Positions 1-8,727 of a stretch of 64,000 nt of DNA are shown here, piece by piece. Made by a program: the position numbers and the translations under genes. Within the stretch, counting starts at the first letter, position 1; each line of letters starts with the position of its first letter. The notes beneath the pieces are model-generated. The model did not search any database and was not told where the DNA came from. It was given only the letters and a program-made list of their open reading frames with translations. The DNA is from JABSSA01 sp039984715 (GTDB taxonomy: Bacteria; Pseudomonadota; Alphaproteobacteria; Rhodobacterales; Rhodobacteraceae), in assembly GCA_039984715.1 (NCBI GenBank), contig JBDWUA010000016.1:310001-374000 (forward strand), read 5' to 3'.

Positions 1-659
1 TGATGAAAGCGGTGACTGGCCATAAAGGCGGCGTCGGGTTTCACACCCATATCATCGGATTCGAGGTGCATTCCTCTATTGCGTATCAAGGTGTCAGCGC
101 CATCCATGAAGCTGCGCGCCTGATCCAATGGTCAAATGAAATAAATGAAGCCGCCGCAGCCGCTGAACCGCAAGGCGTCGCGGCGATGTTTGATCCGCCT
201 TATACCACGTGGCATGTGGGAACGATCCAAGGGGGAACGGCCAACAATATCACGGCCAAGGATTGTACGTTTGTCATGGGGTATCGCGTCGTGCCCGGCG
301 ACGATCTTGCGGTTTTGGAACGGTTGTGGATGGACAAAGTTGCAGAGGTGCAAGCGGCAATGCAAGCCGTGCATCCTGACACGGAAATTCGCCTGACGCC
401 ACAATACGATGTGCCCCCGTTACGGCCTGAAACCGACGGGGCGGCGGAGACCTTGGCGCGTGCATTGACGGGTGACAATGGCACTCATGTGGTCAGTTAC
501 GGAACCGAAGCAGGCCAGTTTCAGGCGGCGGGATATTCGGCGGTTGTGTGCGGTCCGGGCGACATCGCGCAGGCGCATCAACCCAACGAATTCGTCACCG
601 TGGAACAGTTCAATGCAGGGCATGATTTCATGATCAAACTGGTCGATACGTTGACGTAA
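1..659 (+). CDS. argE: Acetylornithine deacetylase-type M20 peptidase, C-terminal part
   Basis: This is the last 218 or so codons of an M20 metallopeptidase; the start lies outside the window. ArgE removes the acetyl group from N-acetylornithine (or a related acyl amino acid) in the cytoplasm. The visible part opens inside the dimerisation domain (GHKGG, then VHSS) and ends with the late metal-ligand region around AQAHQPNEFV. About 385 residues are usual, so a little over half is present. A DadA-like oxidoreductase and a second M20 amidohydrolase follow on the same strand, which suggests amino-acid or amide catabolism rather than arginine synthesis. The M20 family is certain; the exact substrate is inferred. 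Confidence 0.75.
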   Translation, partial: MKAVTGHKGGVGFHTHIIGFEVHSSIAYQGVSAIHEAARLIQWSNEINEAAAAAEPQGVAAMFDPPYTTWHVGTIQGGTANNITAKDCTFVMGYRVVPGDDLAVLERLWMDKVAEVQAAMQAVHPDTEIRLTPQYDVPPLRPETDGAAETLARALTGDNGTHVVSYGTEAGQFQAAGYSAVVCGPGDIAQAHQPNEFVTVEQFNAGHDFMIKLVDTLT

Positions 660-729
660 CGATCCTTTCATACACGTTCTTGGTGAACTGGCTTGAATGT
701 TGCGGAACAGGCGTCATAAGACGTCGTCC

Positions 730-2073
730 ATGACGTTCCCGATATCCGAAATGACCCCTGTTCGATGGTCCGAACCATTGCCTGAAAAGGCGGATGTTGT
801 GGTGATCGGTGGCGGGATTATTGGCGTTTGCACCGCTTTGTTTCTGGCCCGAGAAGGTGTGCAGGTTCTGTTGCTGGAAAAGGGGCGGATTGCGGGGGAA
901 CAATCCAGCCGCAATTGGGGCTGGATTCGACAACAGGGCCGTGACCCTGATGAATTGCCGATCATGATGGATGCCAATCACCTGTGGCAGGAATTGGCGA
1001 CACAAACCAATGAGGATTTTGGTCTGGTCAAAGGCGGCGTCGCTTATGTCGCGCGCACGCAAGCCGCGCTTGATAAATACGCGAAATGGATGACCTATGC
1101 CGATGTGCATGGCATCGACACGCGAGTGTTGGATACCACTCAAACCTATGGATTGTTGCCGGGCCTCAGCGGGTCTGTGGCCGGGGCGCTTTATACCCCG
1201 TCTGATATGCGGGCCGAACCGTGGTTGGCGACATCTGCGTTGGCCGGTATCGCCAAGCGGGACGGCGTTCGCTTGGTCGAGGATTGTGCCGTGCGCGGTC
1301 TTGATGTGGCTGCGGGTCAAGTTGTGGGTGTGCATACAGAAAAAGGGCATGTTCAGGCGTCCGAAGTCGTTCTGGCCGGGGGCGCGTGGTCCGCATTGTT
1401 TTTGGCACGGCACGGGGTTTTCCTGCCGCAGTTGTCTGTGCGTTCGACCGTTGCGGCGACGACGCGTGTTCCGGCCAGCTTTACTGCGGCGGCGTCCGAG
1501 GGCGAGCTGAGCTTTCGACCCCGTTTGGATGGTGGTTTGTCATTGTCTGCCGGCGGGTTGCACGAGCTGTTTGTCGGCCCGCACGCGATTAAGTCGCTGC
1601 CGTCTTTCCTTACTCAGTTGCGTCATGATCCCTTTGGAACGCGCCTGTTGCCTTCTGCGCCGCGCGGATATCCCGATGCATGGGGCACACCGTGCCGCTG
1701 GGACGAAGATCAACCCAGCCCGTTCGAAAATATGCGCGTTTTGAACCCGGCCCCAAATGCTGCGAATGTGACCCGCATATCGCACGCACTTGCGCGGGTC
1801 TTTCCGCATTTGGGGCCGGTTCAATTGCGTACGACTTGGGCTGGAATGATTGATACGATGCCTGATATTGTGCCGGTGATCGATCGTGTGCGAGCCTTGC
1901 CGGGGTTGACGTTGGGCACGGGATTATCGGGGCACGGTTTTGGAATTGGACCGGGGGTCGGACGCGTTTTGGCCCGATTGGTGATGGGCGAAGCGCCCGG
2001 ACATGACTTGGGCCGGTTTCGGTTTGATCGGTTTGTTGATGGCAGCCCGATGGACTTGGGTCCAGCATTATAG
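730..2073 (+). CDS. FAD-dependent amino-acid oxidoreductase (DadA-like)
   Basis: Predicted flavoenzyme of the DAO/DadA family that oxidises an amine or amino acid and passes electrons to a quinone or oxygen. The Rossmann dinucleotide motif VVVIGGGIIG lies at residues 23-32, and a glycine-rich FAD contact (GTGLSGHGFGIGPG) is near the C-terminus, as is usual for the family. The length of 447 residues is normal. An in-frame ATG at 697 is possible, but conserved sequence begins after 730, so the later start is preferred. It sits between two M20 hydrolases on the same strand, which fits a small amino-acid catabolic set. The substrate cannot be read from sequence. Confidence 0.75.
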   Translation: MTFPISEMTPVRWSEPLPEKADVVVIGGGIIGVCTALFLAREGVQVLLLEKGRIAGEQSSRNWGWIRQQGRDPDELPIMMDANHLWQELATQTNEDFGLVKGGVAYVARTQAALDKYAKWMTYADVHGIDTRVLDTTQTYGLLPGLSGSVAGALYTPSDMRAEPWLATSALAGIAKRDGVRLVEDCAVRGLDVAAGQVVGVHTEKGHVQASEVVLAGGAWSALFLARHGVFLPQLSVRSTVAATTRVPASFTAAASEGELSFRPRLDGGLSLSAGGLHELFVGPHAIKSLPSFLTQLRHDPFGTRLLPSAPRGYPDAWGTPCRWDEDQPSPFENMRVLNPAPNAANVTRISHALARVFPHLGPVQLRTTWAGMIDTMPDIVPVIDRVRALPGLTLGTGLSGHGFGIGPGVGRVLARLVMGEAPGHDLGRFRFDRFVDGSPMDLGPAL

Positions 2074-2112
2074 GTGACGGGTTTAACGGCGTTTGATCCT
2101 TTCGGTTGATTT

Positions 2113-2124
2113 GACCAACTGGTC
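2113..2124. promoter_or_regulatory. Dyad upstream of the M20 amidohydrolase gene
   Basis: GACCA-AC-TGGTC is a perfect 5+5 bp dyad in the 168-bp gap ahead of the M20 gene. Its half-sites resemble those of GntR/FadR-type regulators. It may be an operator, but a 5-bp arm can arise by chance and no regulator gene is adjacent. Confidence 0.25.
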
Positions 2125-2241
2125 TTGTCGATTTGCCATTTCATTTGCTTCCCTATGCGCTACGTTCACTTTTAAACGGCGACATGTTCTTGGCGTTATC
2201 AGACGTGTCGCGGCACTTATTTTTAATGGAGGCACGCTCGA

Positions 2242-3405
2242 ATGGCGGTTAAGAATCGGTTTGCTGAATTGCACAACGAAATCACAGAATGGCGGCGGGA
2301 TTTACATGAGAATCCCGAGATCCTTTTTGAAACGCATCGCACATCCGCGATGGTTGCGGAAAAATTGCGCGCATTTGGATGTGAAGAAGTGGTCGAAGGT
2401 ATTGGTCGCACCGGTGTTGTTGGCGTGATCAAGGGGCGCGAAACCGGATCGGGCAAGGTCATTGGATTGCGCGCAGACATGGATGCGTTGCCCATTCTTG
2501 AAGAAACAGGTGTGGAGTATGCGTCCAAAACGCCGGGCGCGATGCATGCATGTGGGCATGACGGGCATACCGCGATGCTGTTGGGTGCTGCCAAATACCT
2601 GAGCGAGACGCGCAATTTTGACGGTACAGTTGTGGTCATTTTCCAACCCGCCGAAGAAGGCGGCGGTGGTGGGCGCGAAATGTGCGAAGACGGCATGATG
2701 GAGCGTTGGAACATTCAAGAAGTGTACGGCATGCACAATTGGCCGGGACGGCCAGTCGGCGAATTTGCAATCCGTCCGGGGGCGTTTTTCGCAGCGACAG
2801 ATTTGTTGCAGATCGAGTTTGAAGGATTGGGTGGCCATGCGGCCAAACCACAAGAGACAATAGACACGACATTAATGACGGCGCAGGCGATCACTGCTTT
2901 GCAGTCTATCGTCAGCCGTAATGTTGATCCGATTGCCAATGTGGTTGTGTCGATCACTTCGGTGGAAACGTCGTCCAAGGCGTTCAACGTGATCCCGCAA
3001 AAGGTCAAATTGATGGGCACGGTTCGCACCATGTCAAAAGAAACGCGTGATTTGGCCGAAAAACGTGTTCACGAAATTTGCGAGGGTGTTGCGAGCACAT
3101 TTGGCGGCAAGGCTGTTGTGGATTACGAACGCAATTATCCGGTGATGGTCAATCATGAGGTCCAGACGGATTTCGCAGCAGATGTCGCGCGTTCAATCAC
3201 CGGACAATGTGATGAGGCGCCATTGGTTATGGGCGGCGAAGATTTCGCCTTTATGCTCGAAGAGCGGCCCGGGGCCTATATTCTCGTGGGCAATGGCGAC
3301 ACAGCTATGGTGCATCACCCCAAATATAATTTCAACGACGACGCCATTCCTGCGGGATGTTCGTGGTGGGCTGAAATTGTTGAGCAGCGGATGCCTGCGG
3401 CCTGA
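2242..3405 (+). CDS. M20 family amidohydrolase (hippurate hydrolase/IAA-amino-acid hydrolase type)
   Basis: Zinc-dependent amidohydrolase of 387 residues that cleaves N-acyl amino acids. The metal-binding signature HACGHDGHTAM lies near residues 102-112, and the catalytic glutamate region PAEEGGGGG near 135. The bacterial dimerisation domain follows (about 180-290), then the last metal ligand region around MGGEDFAFM and a histidine near VHHPKYNF. The start has a good ribosome binding site (GGAGG, about 10 nt upstream). It follows the DadA-like gene after 168 bp and so probably has its own promoter. The family is sure; the natural acyl substrate is unknown. Confidence 0.85.
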   Translation: MAVKNRFAELHNEITEWRRDLHENPEILFETHRTSAMVAEKLRAFGCEEVVEGIGRTGVVGVIKGRETGSGKVIGLRADMDALPILEETGVEYASKTPGAMHACGHDGHTAMLLGAAKYLSETRNFDGTVVVIFQPAEEGGGGGREMCEDGMMERWNIQEVYGMHNWPGRPVGEFAIRPGAFFAATDLLQIEFEGLGGHAAKPQETIDTTLMTAQAITALQSIVSRNVDPIANVVVSITSVETSSKAFNVIPQKVKLMGTVRTMSKETRDLAEKRVHEICEGVASTFGGKAVVDYERNYPVMVNHEVQTDFAADVARSITGQCDEAPLVMGGEDFAFMLEERPGAYILVGNGDTAMVHHPKYNFNDDAIPAGCSWWAEIVEQRMPAA

Positions 3406-3509
3406 TCCAAGGTTTGACCCAAAAGGAGCGCCTGCGGCGCATTAGATATTTTGCGCTCAGGCCACGCAGGCCTCGGGGACGTCCCCGAACCCCGGTCTGG
3501 ACCTTTTGA
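3406..3509. terminator. Palindrome-rich gap between convergent genes, possible bidirectional terminator
   Basis: This gap separates the plus-strand M20 gene from the minus-strand AlkD-like gene. It holds GCGCC-TGC-GGCGC at 3428-3440 and a perfect 16-bp palindrome, TCGGGGACGTCCCCGA, at 3473-3488. Either could form a strong hairpin in transcripts from both sides. There is no clear T-run, so intrinsic termination is only inferred from position and structure. Confidence 0.4.
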
Positions 3510-4190
3510 TTACTTAAGCTGGCGCAGGGCTTCTTTGCGGGCGAAGGGTTTCATGGCCGATCCATGTGCATCGATGAATGCGTGTACGCGGTCTGGGTCA
3601 TGTTTGGACAGGTCACGCAACCACCACGCGATTGCTTTTTGGATGAACCAATTGTGGTCTTCCACCTGTGTTGCAGCCCATCCAAGGACACGGTCGCGGA
3701 TCGCGAAATCATTGGGCGAGGGGTGATTTTGTTTGGTCCAGGGCAATGTAATGACAAAGGCCGCGCGACGGGTCCACATATGGGGGGCATTGGCCCAGAT
3801 TTCGACTGTGTCGATGCGGGATGGATCGGCGATCAGGCGTCGTTGCCCGGCCATGCAGGCGTGATCGGCAATGGCCCAACTGTCAAAATCGGGCACCCAG
3901 CTTTGGATCAAATTCCATGCGTCCGTGTCATCGGGGCGCAATCTGGCTTGGGTCAATAGCTTGGCGGCGGCGAGGCGGGCCTCAAAGATATCTGTACCCC
4001 ACAATGCATGGGCAAGATCAATGCGCGCAGGTAAATCCAGTGTTTGACGCCATGTCTTGGTGAGATCGTTCAAAACCGGATTGGGCGTGCCAAGATGCAG
4101 GCGTTTGGATTTATGATATTTGGCGGCACCGCTGGCGCGGGCTTCATCCGCATGCGCGCGAATTTGGTCTAGGGCGTCGTCAAGCGTCAT
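3510..4190 (-). CDS. DNA alkylation repair protein, AlkD-like HEAT-repeat glycosylase
   Basis: Predicted to remove alkylated purines such as 3- and 7-methyl adducts from DNA. The 226-residue all-helical protein carries the family hallmarks: a WAIADHAC segment (tryptophan and aspartate spaced as in the AlkD active site), then WTRRAAFV, then FIQKAIAWWLRDLSKHDPDRV. The start at 4190 is chosen because its ATG overlaps the stop of the upstream PPOX-like gene in a 4-bp ATGA junction; a longer reading from 4253 would run deep into that gene. It is the last gene of the glmU-glmS-PPOX run. A second, AlkC-type repair gene lies at 50.5 kb. Confidence 0.8.
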   Translation of the reverse strand: MTLDDALDQIRAHADEARASGAAKYHKSKRLHLGTPNPVLNDLTKTWRQTLDLPARIDLAHALWGTDIFEARLAAAKLLTQARLRPDDTDAWNLIQSWVPDFDSWAIADHACMAGQRRLIADPSRIDTVEIWANAPHMWTRRAAFVITLPWTKQNHPSPNDFAIRDRVLGWAATQVEDHNWFIQKAIAWWLRDLSKHDPDRVHAFIDAHGSAMKPFARKEALRQLK

Positions 4191-4738
4191 GTGTTTGGTA
4201 TCGGCGTGTATGTCGGGGCGCCGTCCAATGTTGTTTGGTTTTTGGTGGTCCAATAGTCATGTATCCCGGCTGTGCCTTTGTCTTTGGTCCATTGTGTCAA
4301 GGTTGGACGTTCACCTTGGTGTTCCATGAAAGGCACGGCGTAACCACAGGAGCTTTGGATCAGATCGATTGTCACGTCATAGATTTGCCGTGCGCCGATA
4401 TCGTCTGGGAACAGCTCGTTGTACTTTGCAAAGTCTGAGTGATCGGTATGCAAAGTGCCCGCCGTTCCATAAGCCCTTAATATAAGGGGACGTTTTTCAA
4501 ATCCACACCACATCAATGTCATTCGATTGACTTGACGCAAATGACCGGCGGTTTCGTTGCCCGAGCCGGTCAGGTTGCGCCAGATGATCCTGTTGGGACC
4601 AAGAACACGCAAGCTGTCCATGCCTTTTGGGGACATGTTTACGCGGCCATCTGCAGCAGCAGTGGCCACGAAAAACATAGGTTGGGCAGCGATAAAGTTT
4701 TGAAAATCATCGCTGAGAGACGGGAATTGCTTTGCCAT
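4187..4738 (-). CDS. Pyridoxamine 5'-phosphate oxidase family protein
   Basis: A 183-residue protein with a split-barrel flavin-binding domain over about residues 10-130 (PMFFVATAAADGRVNMSPKG is the typical first strand pair). Proteins of this family use FMN, F420 or haem and often act as small reductases; true vitamin B6 synthesis is unlikely because the C-terminal PdxH region is not seen. It starts 9 bp after glmS and ends in a 4-bp overlap with the AlkD-like gene, so all four are probably co-transcribed. The function is unknown. Confidence 0.75.
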   Translation of the reverse strand: MAKQFPSLSDDFQNFIAAQPMFFVATAAADGRVNMSPKGMDSLRVLGPNRIIWRNLTGSGNETAGHLRQVNRMTLMWCGFEKRPLILRAYGTAGTLHTDHSDFAKYNELFPDDIGARQIYDVTIDLIQSSCGYAVPFMEHQGERPTLTQWTKDKGTAGIHDYWTTKNQTTLDGAPTYTPIPNT

Positions 4739-4747
4739 ATGGCGTTC

Positions 4748-6571
4748 TTATTCCACGGTCACCGATTTTGCCAGATTGCGCGGTTGATCCACATCTGTGC
4801 CTTTGGCGACAGCCGTGTGATAGGCCAGTAACTGGGCTGGCACGGCATAGATGATAGGGGCGACAATATCAGGGCATCTTGGCATTTCAATTTCCGCCCA
4901 AATCCCGTCGCGGGCTTCGCTCAGACCCTCAGCGTCGGAGATCAATAGGACTTTGCCTTTTCGCGCCATGACTTCTTGCATGTTTGACACAGTCTTATCG
5001 AACAGCGCATCGCGTGGCGCCATGACGATGACAGGCATGTTCTGATCGATCAAAGCAATGGGCCCGTGTTTCAATTCGCCAGAGGCATAGGCTTCGGCGT
5101 GTATATAGCTGATTTCTTTGAGCTTTAACGCGCCTTCCAGCGCGAGAGGGAACATTTGACCGCGCCCCAAGAACAGGGCGTCACGCGCATCTTCGGCAAG
5201 ATCGCGGGCGGCTTGCAAGATGACGTCGTTTTGCGAAATGGACTGTGTGATCAGGCTTGGGACACTGCGCAATGCAGCAATGTGGTCTTCCAATGCATGC
5301 ACAGACAATTTACCGCGCGTTTTGGCCGCCTCAAGCACCAAGGCAAGCAGAACGGTCAACTGGCATGTGAACGCTTTGGTTGATGCGACGCCAACTTCGA
5401 CACCTGCATAGATTGGCAAGGCCAGATCGCTTTCGCGCGCGATTGAGCTTTCTGGGACATTGACGATTGAGACGATCTTTTCAGCTTTGCCTTGCATGTA
5501 ACGCAGGGCGGCCAATGTATCGGCTGTTTCGCCGGACTGGCTGACGAAAATCGCGAGAGTGCGGGCAGGGACCGGAGGTTCACGGTAGCGGAATTCAGAG
5601 GCTACGTCGACTTCGACCGGGATGCGTGCCAGTTGTTCGAACCAGTATTTGGCGGTGAGGCAGGCATAAAAGGCGGTTCCGCAGGCAACCATGACCACGC
5701 GGTCAAAATCGGCGAAGTTGATGCTTGGGTCGGGCAGGGTGATTTCACCGCTATCGGACACGTAATTCGCAATCGCCTGTCCCAGAACGCTGGGCTGTTC
5801 TGCGATCTCTTTGGACATAAAGTGTTTATGCCCCTGTTTGTCAGCGGTCATATTCCCAAGCTGGATTTCACGCAGTTCGCGATTGACCAGACGTCCGGCC
5901 GCATCGGTTATTTCAGCACCTTCGCGTGTGATCACAGCGCGATCACCTTCTTCGAGGTAGGTGATTTTGTTTGTCATTGGGGCCAAAGCAATTGCATCCG
6001 AGCCGACAAACATTTCGCCGTCGCCATGTCCGATTGCCAAAGGCGATCCTTTGCGGGCAACCACGATCAAATCGGCCTGACCTTCGAACAAGAAGGCAAG
6101 GGCAAACGCGCCGTCCAATTTGTCGATGGTCGCAAAAGCCGCGTCGACCGGAGACAAGCCACCATCCATTAAATGGCGGGTCATAAGCGCGACAGTTTCC
6201 GTGTCGGTTTCGGTTTCGAAATTAATGCCGTTTTTGGCCAACTCAGTACGCAATTCGCGGAAATTTTCGACAATCCCGTTGTGAACGACGGCGACCGACC
6301 CAGATTGGTGAGGATGCGCGTTCAAAACAGTTGGTCCGCCATGGGTGGCCCAGCGGGTGTGCCCGATCCCCGATTTCCCGGCCAAAGGTTCATGCACAAG
6401 TTTGTCCGACAAGTTAACCAGCTTGCCCACTGACCGGCGCCGTTCCAGTTTGCCATCGTTTACGGTTGCAATACCCGCGCTGTCATATCCGCGATATTCA
6501 AGTCGTCTTAGCGCGTCGACCAATATTGGGGCTGCTTCGTGGTTGCCTAGAACACCTACAATTCCGCACAT
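4748..6571 (-). CDS. glmS: Glutamine--fructose-6-phosphate aminotransferase (isomerizing)
   Basis: Makes glucosamine-6-phosphate from fructose-6-phosphate and glutamine, the entry step to UDP-GlcNAc for peptidoglycan and LPS. The N-terminal glutaminase begins MCGIVGVLG with the nucleophilic Cys after the initiator Met; two SIS sugar-isomerase domains follow (about 285-415 and 455-590), and the protein ends in the usual DQPRNLAKSVTVE. The length of 607 is standard. It starts 1 bp after the glmU stop, so the two UDP-GlcNAc genes are tightly coupled. No glmS ribozyme-like leader is possible with this spacing. Confidence 0.97.
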   Translation of the reverse strand: MCGIVGVLGNHEAAPILVDALRRLEYRGYDSAGIATVNDGKLERRRSVGKLVNLSDKLVHEPLAGKSGIGHTRWATHGGPTVLNAHPHQSGSVAVVHNGIVENFRELRTELAKNGINFETETDTETVALMTRHLMDGGLSPVDAAFATIDKLDGAFALAFLFEGQADLIVVARKGSPLAIGHGDGEMFVGSDAIALAPMTNKITYLEEGDRAVITREGAEITDAAGRLVNRELREIQLGNMTADKQGHKHFMSKEIAEQPSVLGQAIANYVSDSGEITLPDPSINFADFDRVVMVACGTAFYACLTAKYWFEQLARIPVEVDVASEFRYREPPVPARTLAIFVSQSGETADTLAALRYMQGKAEKIVSIVNVPESSIARESDLALPIYAGVEVGVASTKAFTCQLTVLLALVLEAAKTRGKLSVHALEDHIAALRSVPSLITQSISQNDVILQAARDLAEDARDALFLGRGQMFPLALEGALKLKEISYIHAEAYASGELKHGPIALIDQNMPVIVMAPRDALFDKTVSNMQEVMARKGKVLLISDAEGLSEARDGIWAEIEMPRCPDIVAPIIYAVPAQLLAYHTAVAKGTDVDQPRNLAKSVTVE

Positions 6572-6572
6572 C

Positions 6573-7919
6573 TCAATTACTCCGGTCTTTTTGGGCTTTT
6601 TTGGCCCGCAATATTTCTAATAATTTGCGTGCCATGCCCGGTTTTTCGACCTGAGGGGCACGCGAAATTGCAAGTGCGTCCGGTTCGACATCGGACGTGA
6701 TCACAGACCCGCTGCCTGTCATTGAGCCGTTGCCCAATGTCACAGGTGCGACCAGCATAGTATTTGATCCGATGAAGGCATCGGCACCAATTTCGGTATG
6801 ATGTTTCATCACGCCATCATAATTACAGGTGATTGTACCGGCCCCAACATTGGTTCGGGGACCAATGCGCGCGTCGCCAATATAGCTGAGGTGGTTGATT
6901 TTTGCGCCTTCTGCGACGACAGCGTTTTTGATTTCGACAAAGTTTCCGACATGGACGTGTTCCGATAATTCGGCACCTGGGCGCAGTCGGGCATAGGGGC
7001 CTACGGTCGCGCCGCGTGAAACATGCGCCCCTTCAAGGTGGGAAAACGCACGGATGCGCGCGTCGCTTTCAACGGTTACGCCAAGGCCGAAAACCACATT
7101 GGGTTCGATGCTGGCACCGCGTCCGATTTCAGTATCAAAGGCCAGATGAACTGTACTGGGGGCTTGCATGTAAACGCCGTCTTCCATCAAAGATCGGCGT
7201 CTTGAATCCTGCCAGATTTGTTCGGCGTCGGACAGTTCTGCCAATGTGTTGACGCCCAATGTTTCGGATTCGCTACACAGAACGACGCCTGCGGAATAGC
7301 CTTTTGAGCGGGCCATGGCGGGCAATTCGGTAAGGTAATATTCGCCAGCATCGTTAGTGTCTGACAATTCAAAGATCAGGTCATTCAACAATGTTGATGA
7401 AATGCACATAACACCTGAATTACAAAGCGTTATGTTGCGTTCCTCAGGTGATGCATCTTTCCATTCGACGATGCGCTCTAGCGTGTTTCCATCCGAGATG
7501 ACGCGCCCATAACGCCCGGGATCCGCTGCATCAAAGGCCAGAATGGTTATGTCAGATGTCGCCGCCATCAGGTTTTGCATCGTTTCAGGTTGAATGAACG
7601 GCGTGTCACCAAACAATACAACCACGCGCCCTTCAAACCCGTCCAACAGCGGAGCAGCCATTTGAACGGCGTGCCCGGTGCCCAATTGATCCTGTTGATT
7701 GGCGACTTGCACATCGGCGTCAAAATCACGCGCGGCTGCGGCGACGGCTTCGGCCTGATGACCGGTGACGACGATATCAAGCGTGGGCTCAAGGGTGGCG
7801 GCAGTTGCCATCGCATGGTGCAACATTGGCACGTTGGCAATCGGGTGAAGGACCTTGGCCAGATCGGAATTCATCCGTGTCCCTTTGCCCGCGGCCAAAA
7901 TTATCGTTGCAATACTCAT
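6573..7919 (-). CDS. glmU: Bifunctional GlmU: glucosamine-1-P N-acetyltransferase/uridyltransferase
   Basis: Catalyses the last two steps to UDP-GlcNAc. The N-terminal uridyltransferase has LAAGKGTRM near residue 8, and the C-terminal acetyltransferase is a left-handed beta-helix of hexapeptide repeats from about residue 250 (for example NHLSYIGDA and GAGTITCNYDG). The length of 448 matches alphaproteobacterial GlmU. It leads the glmU-glmS-PPOX-AlkD operon and is divergent from the HAD phosphatase gene, sharing a gap of about 105 bp that must hold both promoters. Confidence 0.96.
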   Translation of the reverse strand: MSIATIILAAGKGTRMNSDLAKVLHPIANVPMLHHAMATAATLEPTLDIVVTGHQAEAVAAAARDFDADVQVANQQDQLGTGHAVQMAAPLLDGFEGRVVVLFGDTPFIQPETMQNLMAATSDITILAFDAADPGRYGRVISDGNTLERIVEWKDASPEERNITLCNSGVMCISSTLLNDLIFELSDTNDAGEYYLTELPAMARSKGYSAGVVLCSESETLGVNTLAELSDAEQIWQDSRRRSLMEDGVYMQAPSTVHLAFDTEIGRGASIEPNVVFGLGVTVESDARIRAFSHLEGAHVSRGATVGPYARLRPGAELSEHVHVGNFVEIKNAVVAEGAKINHLSYIGDARIGPRTNVGAGTITCNYDGVMKHHTEIGADAFIGSNTMLVAPVTLGNGSMTGSGSVITSDVEPDALAISRAPQVEKPGMARKLLEILRAKKAQKDRSN

Positions 7920-8024
7920 ATGAAAACTCTTTGAATTCCAGTTGCGCCCGTTCTATCCGCATTCACGGGCCGCGCAAGTGCATGTGCCGTCACACATGGT
8001 TTCAGTTTGCAACAGGGGAAAACG

Positions 8025-8678
8025 ATGCGGGCAGTGATTTTTGATCTGGATGGAACTTTGGCCGACACCAGTGGCGATTTGTTGGCGGCGGCAAATTTCT
8101 GTTTTCGCGACATGGGTTTGGGGGATCTGCTTGGACCACAGGACGCGGGGGCCGCATTGCGCGGGGGGCGGCGCATGTTGACGGTTGGCCTGAAACGCGC
8201 GTCGCGCTTTGACGACAAATTGGTGGATCAATATTATCCGGTTCTTCTGGAGGCCTATGGAAATGCGATTGCGCATCACACTGTTCTTTATCCCGGCGCA
8301 ATGGATGCAGTTGAGGCGTTGAAATCAGCTGGAATGCAGGTTGGTATTTGTACCAATAAACCGGAAGGCCTGGCCGAAACGCTAATGCAGGAACTGGGTG
8401 TGCGGGATGCGTTTGGCGCGTTGGTCGGGGCGGATACGTTGCCTGTGCGCAAACCAAACCCAGAGCCATTGCACGAAACAGCACGTCGTTTGAACGCGTC
8501 ACAGTATTTATTGGTTGGGGACACTGATACCGATCGCAAAACGGCCGCCGCCGCCAAAGTGCCCAGTGTTCTGGTGACTTTTGGACCATCAGGCGGGGAT
8601 ATGGCCGCCCTTGAACCCGAAGCGCTTATCGACAGCTATGACGAATTACCCGCTGTGGCGGCGCGTTTGCTGGGGTAA
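8025..8678 (+). CDS. gph: HAD-superfamily phosphatase, phosphoglycolate phosphatase type
   Basis: Hydrolyses a phosphate monoester, probably 2-phosphoglycolate, a by-product of DNA 3'-end repair or of oxygenase activity. HAD motif I is FDLDGTLADT at the N-terminus; motif II is in ICTNKPEG, motif III is the KPNPEP lysine, and motif IV is VGDTDTD. The start at 8025 follows a good AGGGGAA site; an upstream in-frame ATG at 8007 lacks one. At 217 residues it is normal for Gph. The DegT-type aminotransferase gene follows 49 bp downstream. Confidence 0.8.
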   Translation: MRAVIFDLDGTLADTSGDLLAAANFCFRDMGLGDLLGPQDAGAALRGGRRMLTVGLKRASRFDDKLVDQYYPVLLEAYGNAIAHHTVLYPGAMDAVEALKSAGMQVGICTNKPEGLAETLMQELGVRDAFGALVGADTLPVRKPNPEPLHETARRLNASQYLLVGDTDTDRKTAAAAKVPSVLVTFGPSGGDMAALEPEALIDSYDELPAVAARLLG

Positions 8679-8727
8679 CAGGTCGCGACTGCTTGACGGG
8701 CAGGGGAAAGCCATTCCAGATGGGCCC

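Noticed and set aside
634..1413. A 259-codon minus-strand frame over the FAD oxidoreductase gene
   Set aside because: Antisense to an obvious Rossmann-fold protein; composition is unlike a real protein.
6572..6572. A glmS ribozyme-type leader
   Set aside because: glmS starts one base after glmU, so there is no leader to hold one.
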